From Verrucomicrobia bacterium UBA4286 (GTDB taxonomy: Bacteria; Verrucomicrobiota; Kiritimatiellia; RFP12; UBA1067), in NCBI GenBank assembly GCA_002395905.1, contig DGVK01000134.1, forward strand, positions 1 to 10,672: DNA of 10,672 nucleotides. Reading direction: 5' to 3'. Positions 5,900 to 10,672 of this stretch are shown here, in pieces. The position numbers and the translations under genes are program-made. Position 1 is the first letter of the stretch; each line of letters starts with the position of its first letter. Below the pieces are notes generated by a model that saw nothing but the letters and a program-made list of their open reading frames with translations, did not search any database and was not told the DNA's origin.

Positions 5900-7892
5900 G
5901 CTTCATCCAGTCGCGGATGTTGTCCGGCAGCGGCTTGATCTGCACGATGCGCGCGAACTGCGTCGCACCGTCCGTTCCGGGAAGCTCGAACTCGTCGCCA
6001 GCCTTCTTGCCGAGCATGTTCTGCGCAAGACGCGCCTTGGACGAGAGAATCCCGAGCGCGGGATCGTTGTCCCATTCGCCGAGCACGTGGTAGACGTGCT
6101 CGCCGTCGGGCGACGCGACCACTACGCTCACGCCCGGCATGACCTCTTCGACCGACGCGTCTGAGAAGTCGCTCGGCTTTACAACCTCGAGATCGGCCTG
6201 CATGAGCGTCTGCTTCTGCATGAGCGCGCGCTGTTCGTCCTTGGCATACTGGTACTCGGCGTTTTCGCTGAGATCGCCGTAGCTCTTGGCCTCCTCGATC
6301 TTGCGGACGTTCGCGGGCATCTCCTCGTTGATGAGTTTGAGATATTCCGCCTTCTTCACCGCAAAGCTGCGGTAGCTCGTAATGCGCGCATACTCCTTCT
6401 TCTTCTCGGCCTTCATGACATGCGCCTCGAGCGCGGGGACGATTCGCGTCATCCGCACGACGATCGTGTGGTGGGTAGAGGGGTCCCATGCGATCGACGC
6501 CTGGAAACGCTCGAAGAACAGAGCCTGATCGCCCTCGTCGAGCCACGCGTAGACCTTCTCGAGCCACTTGGTGTCGGCGAAAAGGCGGCGCACGATGTTC
6601 TGCATCTTGAGAGTTTCGCCGCCCTGACGACCCTCGCCGAGAGCGATGGCGTGGGTGAGGATCGTAATGAGCGACGGCAGCTCGGTCCAGTCGCGGAACT
6701 GCTCATACTTGCCGACGATGAGCGTCGTAAGCGTCGCAGGCGCCTTGGGCTGCTTCATCAGTTCGGCGACGGCCTCGCGGCATGCGGTCTCGCCGCCGAA
6801 CTGCGAAACCACTTCGGCGACGGCCGTGAAGCACAGATCGGGCAGAGCCTTGCAAAGACGGGCCTTGGCGTCGGCGTCCACGGCGAGGAACGAGATCATC
6901 GCGCCGACTTCGCGCGCGGGAAGAGTCGATGCGGCCTTGACGAAGCGCTTGCGCTCCCAGAGGTAGTCGCGCATCTCGGCGGCCGGCGGATGAGAGAAGC
7001 CGAGATCGCGCACGAGACAGGCGATACGCGCGAAAAGCGCGTCATCGACCTTTCGCGCGGCCGTTGACGCGAACACGAGGCGTTCTTCGATCTTCGACTT
7101 TGCCGCATCGTCGGCCGTAGCGAACTTGCCCTGAGCCACGTATTCGCGCACGGCGGCGAGAATGAGCTTGGGGTCGGTCTCGTGCGAGAAAGCTGTAAGC
7201 CATCCGTCGCCGTAGTCCTCGGCCGACTCCCTGAGAGAGATCGGGTCGTTGCGCTTGGCCGGTATCGTCACGAGCGCGTCGTGGCGCAGTTCGGAGCGCG
7301 CCTTCTCCCAGAACTCCTTCCAGTTGACCGATTTCACAAAGCCGTTAGAGACGCAGACGTTCTCGAGCTTCACAACCGGCATGTCGCCGTAGCTCTTGAG
7401 CACGCACTTCACGAAGTCGCCCGGTTTCTCGCGCAGCATCTTCTCGAAGGCATCGGGGTCGCTATGGCGCAAGACGAGAATGTGGTTCTCGGGCGCGCGC
7501 TCGAGCATGTCGGCCGCGGCGGCGTAGGTGAACTGGTGGCCCTTGCGCGTTTTGAAATCGACTGTTATGCGGCGGTAGAAGTAGTCCACGCGCTTTACCG
7601 TCCCGAGCCCCCAGGTATCGTTGAGAACCAGCGCACCCTGCTGGAACGAGATGAGCTTCTCAAGCCGAAGGAGCGATTCATCAAGCGGACGCGTACCGAA
7701 CTCGACCCCGTCCAAAAAAGAAAGAAGAAGCCGATCCTTCGTCGTCTTCTTCAATTCATCCCTTATGCCGTCGGCCCGCATCTGCTTCGCGAGCTCCGCA
7801 CGGTTCGCCTTGACGAGGGCGAATGCACCCTCGAAGTCCTGTTTCTCGGCGCACTCGCCAAGCTGGCTCAACGCCGCCTTCGTATCTGCCAT
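5877..7892 (-). CDS. greA: Transcription elongation factor GreA fused to a large N-terminal region
   Basis: This 671-residue protein ends in a complete GreA module, which rescues backtracked RNA polymerase by stimulating transcript cleavage. The coiled coil (about 512-570) carries GDLSENAEY with D540 and E543, the acidic tip pair of Gre factors, followed by AKDEQ. The FKBP-like C-terminal domain follows (VLGEWDNDPALGILSSKARL, then LGKKAGDEF). Ordinary GreA is about 158 residues; here about 500 residues precede it, including an early segment GALVLNDTWGLGTVKRVDYF with nearby FKTRKGH (85-119) and then mostly helical sequence. Chlamydial GreA (about 715 residues) has the same layout, so this is a lineage form and not an accidental fusion. 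ATG 7892 is chosen because AGGAG (7903-7907) precedes it and the promoter TATAAT lies just upstream; an upstream in-frame start at 7961 would overlap that promoter. Confidence 0.93.
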   Translation of the reverse strand: MADTKAALSQLGECAEKQDFEGAFALVKANRAELAKQMRADGIRDELKKTTKDRLLLSFLDGVEFGTRPLDESLLRLEKLISFQQGALVLNDTWGLGTVKRVDYFYRRITVDFKTRKGHQFTYAAAADMLERAPENHILVLRHSDPDAFEKMLREKPGDFVKCVLKSYGDMPVVKLENVCVSNGFVKSVNWKEFWEKARSELRHDALVTIPAKRNDPISLRESAEDYGDGWLTAFSHETDPKLILAAVREYVAQGKFATADDAAKSKIEERLVFASTAARKVDDALFARIACLVRDLGFSHPPAAEMRDYLWERKRFVKAASTLPAREVGAMISFLAVDADAKARLCKALPDLCFTAVAEVVSQFGGETACREAVAELMKQPKAPATLTTLIVGKYEQFRDWTELPSLITILTHAIALGEGRQGGETLKMQNIVRRLFADTKWLEKVYAWLDEGDQALFFERFQASIAWDPSTHHTIVVRMTRIVPALEAHVMKAEKKKEYARITSYRSFAVKKAEYLKLINEEMPANVRKIEEAKSYGDLSENAEYQYAKDEQRALMQKQTLMQADLEVVKPSDFSDASVEEVMPGVSVVVASPDGEHVYHVLGEWDNDPALGILSSKARLAQNMLGKKAGDEFELPGTDGATQFARIVQIKPLPDNIRDWMKLPPGMQI

Positions 7893-7932
7893 GTTGATCT
7901 TTCTCCTGTCGTTGTGAAATCGTTGGAGGCAA

Positions 7933-7961
7933 ATTATACCATAACCGCCGACGCCGCGCAA
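7933..7961 (-). promoter_or_regulatory. Predicted sigma-70-type promoter for greA
   Basis: On the minus strand TTGCGC (7956-7961) is followed after 17 nt by TATAAT (7933-7938), preceded by TGG so that it reads TGnTATAAT. The -10 is perfect and extended; the -35 matches TTGACA in its first three bases. The expected start near 7926 leaves a leader of about 34 nt with AGGAG at 7903-7907 and the greA ATG at 7892. It sits in the only gap of notable size on this strand. Confidence 0.8.
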
Positions 7962-7982
7962 CGCACAGGGGCGCGCGCGGCG
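7952..7982. repeat. GC-only inverted repeat between moxR stop and greA promoter
   Basis: CGCCGCGC (7952-7959) and GCGCGGCG (7975-7982) are exact reverse complements with a 15-nt loop. The hairpin starts 9 nt downstream of the MoxR-gene stop codon on the minus strand and overlaps the greA -35 hexamer (7956-7961). It could help end the dnaG-moxR transcript, though no T-run follows, or act as an operator-like site on the greA promoter. The sequence is low in complexity, so chance is also possible. Confidence 0.4.
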
Positions 7983-7990
7983 GGCGTCCT

Positions 7991-8953
7991 TTACGGAACG
8001 GGAACTTCGGCGAGGATGCGGTCGATGATCTGATCGCTCGTCACATCCTCGGCCTCGGCCTCGTAGGTAAGGAGAACCCTGTGCCTGAGAACGTCATGAA
8101 CCACCTCCTTCACATCCTGCGGCGTAGCGTAGGCGCGGCCGTGCATCAGGGCGTTGCCGCGCGCGGCGAGATTCAGCGCGAGCGTCGCGCGCGGGCTCGC
8201 GCCGTTCTGGATGTATTCGTTCCTCTCACGCGTCTTGAATACGATGTCAAGGATGTAGTCGCCAACCTTTTCGTCACAGTACACCTCCTTGAGCGCCGCG
8301 CGCAGCGCCTCGATGTCCTCCTTCGTGCATACCGCCTGCGCCTCGGGCGCGGCGGCGCTTTCGGCGAAGCGCTGCATTATGCGCCGTTCGTCGGTCTTCG
8401 ACGGCGTCTCGACGAGGCATTTGAACATGAAGCGGTCCACCTGCGCCTCGGGCAGAGCATACGTCCCTTCCTGCTCCAGCGGATTCTGGGTCGCAAGCAC
8501 GAGGAACGGGCTCGGCAGACGATAGGTCTCGTCGCCGATTGTAACCTGCCGCTCCTGCATCGACTCCAGCAGCGCCGATTGAACCTTCGCAGGCGCGCGG
8601 TTGATCTCGTCGGCCAGGAGCAGGTTCGTGAAGACGGGTCCTTTCTTCGGCGTGAACTCGCCGGTCTTGGGCGAGTAGACCAGCGTGCCGACGACATCGG
8701 CCGGCAGAAGATCGGGCGTGAACGATATGCGCCGGAACTCCAGCCCGAGCGCTTTTGCGAGCGTATTGACCGAAAGCGTCTTCGCAAGCCCCGGAACGCC
8801 TTCAAGCAGTATGTGCCCGCCCGTAGCCATCGCCAGTATGAGCCGGTCGACAAGCTTCTCCTGCCCGACGATCACCTTCGCGACCTCGGCGCGTATTCTT
8901 TCCACCAGTTCGCCCTGCCGGGCGATTCTCTCAGTTGCCTGCTTCAGGTCCAT
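7991..8953 (-). CDS. MoxR-family AAA+ ATPase
   Basis: This 320-residue cytoplasmic ATPase belongs to the MoxR group, chaperone-like AAA+ proteins that usually remodel or load metal or cofactor onto VWA-domain partner proteins. Visible motifs are Walker A GVPGLAKT (52-59), PDLLPADVVGT, Walker B LLLADEINRAP (D115, E116), sensor 1 FLVLATQNPLEQEGTY (N157), LPEAQVDRF (R174) and sensor II GASPRA (251-256). Length and order fit a complete MoxR. ATG 8953 has AAGGAG 9-10 nt upstream, inside the 3' end of dnaG, which it overlaps by 23 nt. MoxR genes are normally followed by DUF58 and VWA genes; here the next gene is greA with its own promoter, so the usual partners are missing from this locus and its substrate cannot be inferred. 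Confidence 0.94.
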   Translation of the reverse strand: MDLKQATERIARQGELVERIRAEVAKVIVGQEKLVDRLILAMATGGHILLEGVPGLAKTLSVNTLAKALGLEFRRISFTPDLLPADVVGTLVYSPKTGEFTPKKGPVFTNLLLADEINRAPAKVQSALLESMQERQVTIGDETYRLPSPFLVLATQNPLEQEGTYALPEAQVDRFMFKCLVETPSKTDERRIMQRFAESAAAPEAQAVCTKEDIEALRAALKEVYCDEKVGDYILDIVFKTRERNEYIQNGASPRATLALNLAARGNALMHGRAYATPQDVKEVVHDVLRHRVLLTYEAEAEDVTSDQIIDRILAEVPVP

Positions 8954-10672
8954 TGTGATTTTCTCCTTCTTTGATCTGTTTGCGCACCAGTTCTTTCACG
9001 GCATTCCATTTTACCATTTTCAGCCGCATTAGTGCATCCGAAATCTTCATCCGCGCGACGTCGGCCGCCGGGCCGCCGTCGGCCGGCATCGCCCCGCGCC
9101 GGCGTGTGAGGCAGTCTCCCCACAGCAGGCGCACGTATTCCTGCGCGATCTGGACCGGCGTGAGCGAGCTGGAGTTCGAACGTCCGGCCTCCAGCATGAT
9201 CTCGTCGAACCACGCCCTTTCGCGAGGGTCGAGCGAATCTGCGAAAGCCGCGATTGCGTCCTCGCCGCTCGCCAGGCCTGCGCGCCACGTCTCGACGAAA
9301 CGCCATGTGAAAGCGTGGGCAAACACCTCGCGCGGCAGGAACTCGCCGACTGTCGCGTCCACGCCTGAATCGTTTTCGTTCGCCAGCAGAAACGCCGCGA
9401 ACGACATCTCGCGCGCAGGCGGCGGCTCGACGGCGGCGGCGCTTTCGCCGACGCATGAGGCCGCCTCCTCCACGGGAACGTCCGCCGCGCCGTCATGTGT
9501 CGCGCCCGCCGCGCGCCTCGGGACGCGCTTCGGCATGGCGCGGATTTTTTCCAGCTCCTCGTTGACCGCCGCGACAGGCAGGCCGAGAAGCCTCGCCGCC
9601 TCGTCCGCAAGGCTCGCGCGCAGTATCGCGCTCGGACAGGACGATATGGTCGAAAGGACTGCCGTCGAGACGCGCTTGACGGCGTCGATTGATTTCGGGT
9701 TGGCCTCTTTCGCGCGGTCGACGCGGCACTGGAAGGACACTATCGACTCGGCGCCGTCGAGAAGCGCTTGAAAGGCCTGCGCGCCCTTGGTGCGCAGGAA
9801 CGAGTCGGGGTCGTCGCCGCCCGGCAGCGACACCACTCTTACAGGCATCTCCGCGGCGAGCAGCATTGCCGCGGTCTTCACAGTCGCCTTGTGTCCGGCC
9901 GCATCGTCGTCAAACACGAGCACGGCCGCATCGGCCACGCGCCCGAGCATCTTCGCGTGGCTCTCGGTAAAAGCCGTGCCCTGCGAGGCCACTGCGACCG
10001 GGAAACCGCTTATGTGAAGGCGTATCGTGTCTATCTGGCCCTCGCAGACGATGGCCTCGCGATGGGGCGAGCGAGCTATCTCGCCGGCGGCGCGGTCGAA
10101 GCCGAAGAGGATGTTGGACTTCTTGAAAATCGCCGTCTCGGGGGAGTTGACATATTTCCCGGAGTTCTTGTTCTCCACAATCTGCCGGCCCGAGAAGGCG
10201 ACGACGCGCCCCTGCCTGTCCTTTATGGAGAACATGATCCGCCCGCCGAAACGGTGGTACCCTTTGTCGCCGGGGGCTTTCGGCCCTATTATAACGCCGG
10301 CCGCCTCCAGTTCGGCGGCCGTGTAGCCATACTTGCCGGCCCACTTGAGAATGGGCGACACCCCGTTCGGCGCATATCCTATAAGAAAATCGTCCTGCAC
10401 CTTCCCGTCCAGGTCGCGGCGGGCGAGATATTCGCGGGCCGGCGCCGCCTCGGCCATCCTGCCGAGGCAGCGGTGGTAGAACTGCGCAAGCTCGGCCATG
10501 AGCGCCAGAAGCCGCTTGCGCAGACCCGCCTCGGGATCTTCGCGCTCCTCGATCTTCACGCCGCACTGCGAGGCCAGCTTCTTCACCGCCTCGATGAAGC
10601 CGAGCCCCTCGTATTTCATCACGAACTTTATCGCGTCGCCCGATTCACCGCAGCCGAAGCAGTGGTAGAAAC
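8931..10672 (-). CDS. dnaG: DNA primase (5' end outside window)
   Basis: DnaG makes the RNA primers for lagging-strand DNA synthesis at the replication fork together with DnaB helicase. The visible 579 residues begin in the zinc-binding domain (FYHCFGCGESGDAIKFVM, the last CxxC-type pair), so only about 40-50 residues lie beyond the window. The catalytic core follows, with FGGRIMFSIKD, then the TOPRIM elements: CEGQID carrying the catalytic Glu (visible residue about 210) and VFDDDAAG carrying the acidic metal ligands (about 252-259), with ASQGTAFT between. The C-terminal ~200 residues are the helicase-interaction region and are poorly conserved as usual; they include an Ala/Pro-rich linker (about 390-420). 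EGQID replaces the common EGYMD, a mild change that leaves the Glu and Asp. It ends at TGA 8931-8933, inside the start of the MoxR gene. Confidence 0.95.
   Translation of the reverse strand, partial: FYHCFGCGESGDAIKFVMKYEGLGFIEAVKKLASQCGVKIEEREDPEAGLRKRLLALMAELAQFYHRCLGRMAEAAPAREYLARRDLDGKVQDDFLIGYAPNGVSPILKWAGKYGYTAAELEAAGVIIGPKAPGDKGYHRFGGRIMFSIKDRQGRVVAFSGRQIVENKNSGKYVNSPETAIFKKSNILFGFDRAAGEIARSPHREAIVCEGQIDTIRLHISGFPVAVASQGTAFTESHAKMLGRVADAAVLVFDDDAAGHKATVKTAAMLLAAEMPVRVVSLPGGDDPDSFLRTKGAQAFQALLDGAESIVSFQCRVDRAKEANPKSIDAVKRVSTAVLSTISSCPSAILRASLADEAARLLGLPVAAVNEELEKIRAMPKRVPRRAAGATHDGAADVPVEEAASCVGESAAAVEPPPAREMSFAAFLLANENDSGVDATVGEFLPREVFAHAFTWRFVETWRAGLASGEDAIAAFADSLDPRERAWFDEIMLEAGRSNSSSLTPVQIAQEYVRLLWGDCLTRRRGAMPADGGPAADVARMKISDALMRLKMVKWNAVKELVRKQIKEGENHNGPEAGN

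Noticed and set aside
4934..5938. Long open plus-strand frame opposite the dksA-like gene
   Set aside because: Its composition (runs of Leu, Arg and Gly) mirrors the Lys/Ala repeat tail read backwards; no domain and no ribosome-binding site.
7893..7961. Upstream start (7961) for the greA fusion
   Set aside because: It would begin within the -35 hexamer and run through the promoter TATAAT and the Shine-Dalgarno; ATG 7892 has AGGAG in front.
8081..8974. Open plus-strand frame opposite the MoxR gene
   Set aside because: Arg-rich antisense shadow of a complete AAA+ gene.
10288..10316. TATAAT on the minus strand inside dnaG as a promoter
   Set aside because: No -35-like hexamer at 16-18 nt spacing, no TGn, and it falls in conserved primase coding sequence.
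1..10672. Defence system, mobile element, CRISPR array, tRNA/rRNA or -24/-12 sigma-54 promoter
   Set aside because: Nothing with the required motifs was seen by eye; the gaps are too short, and no GG-N10-GC site was found in an intergenic position.

Overview
The window holds nine protein-coding genes (two cut by the window edges) in two convergent blocks and almost no non-coding DNA. No RNA gene, CRISPR array, insertion sequence or prophage was seen. The DNA is GC-rich with long shadow frames. The best guess for the host is a bacterium of the PVC superphylum (Verrucomicrobiota / Kiritimatiellota / Lentisphaerota side). The reasons are a GreA fused behind a ~500-residue N-terminal region (a layout known from chlamydial GreA), a DksA/TraR protein with a histone-H1-like Lys/Ala tail directly upstream of lspA, and a stand-alone soluble Ser/Thr kinase. 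This placement is inference; no marker gene fixes the phylum.

Plus-strand block (1-3905): the C-terminal third of a phenylacetate-CoA ligase (paaK), a soluble PAS histidine kinase of the NtrB type, a sigma-54-dependent NtrC-type response regulator, and a Ser/Thr protein kinase. Spacings are 17 nt, 7 nt and a 4-nt GTGA overlap, so this looks like one operon. The kinase and regulator form a cytoplasmic two-component pair, and the Ser/Thr kinase is translationally linked to the regulator.

Minus-strand block (10672 down to 3940): dnaG (5' end outside the window) overlaps a MoxR AAA+ ATPase gene by 23 nt. A 98-nt gap follows with a clear extended -10 promoter for the greA fusion gene. A second extended -10 promoter, whose TGn element is the greA stop codon itself, lies before dksA-lspA-miaA. 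Those last three genes are joined by two ATGA stop/start overlaps. GreA and DksA family proteins both reach into the RNA polymerase secondary channel, so the block pairs two such factors under two similar promoters.

The blocks converge on a 34-nt gap with no obvious terminator. A perfect 20-bp GC-rich palindrome lies just inside the 3' end of the Ser/Thr kinase gene. The content is mainly housekeeping and regulation; I did not find an obvious new multi-gene system. The most unusual points are the stop-codon promoter, the fused transcription factors, a compact MiaA lacking a normally conserved segment, and the three-gene His/Asp plus Ser/Thr signalling operon.
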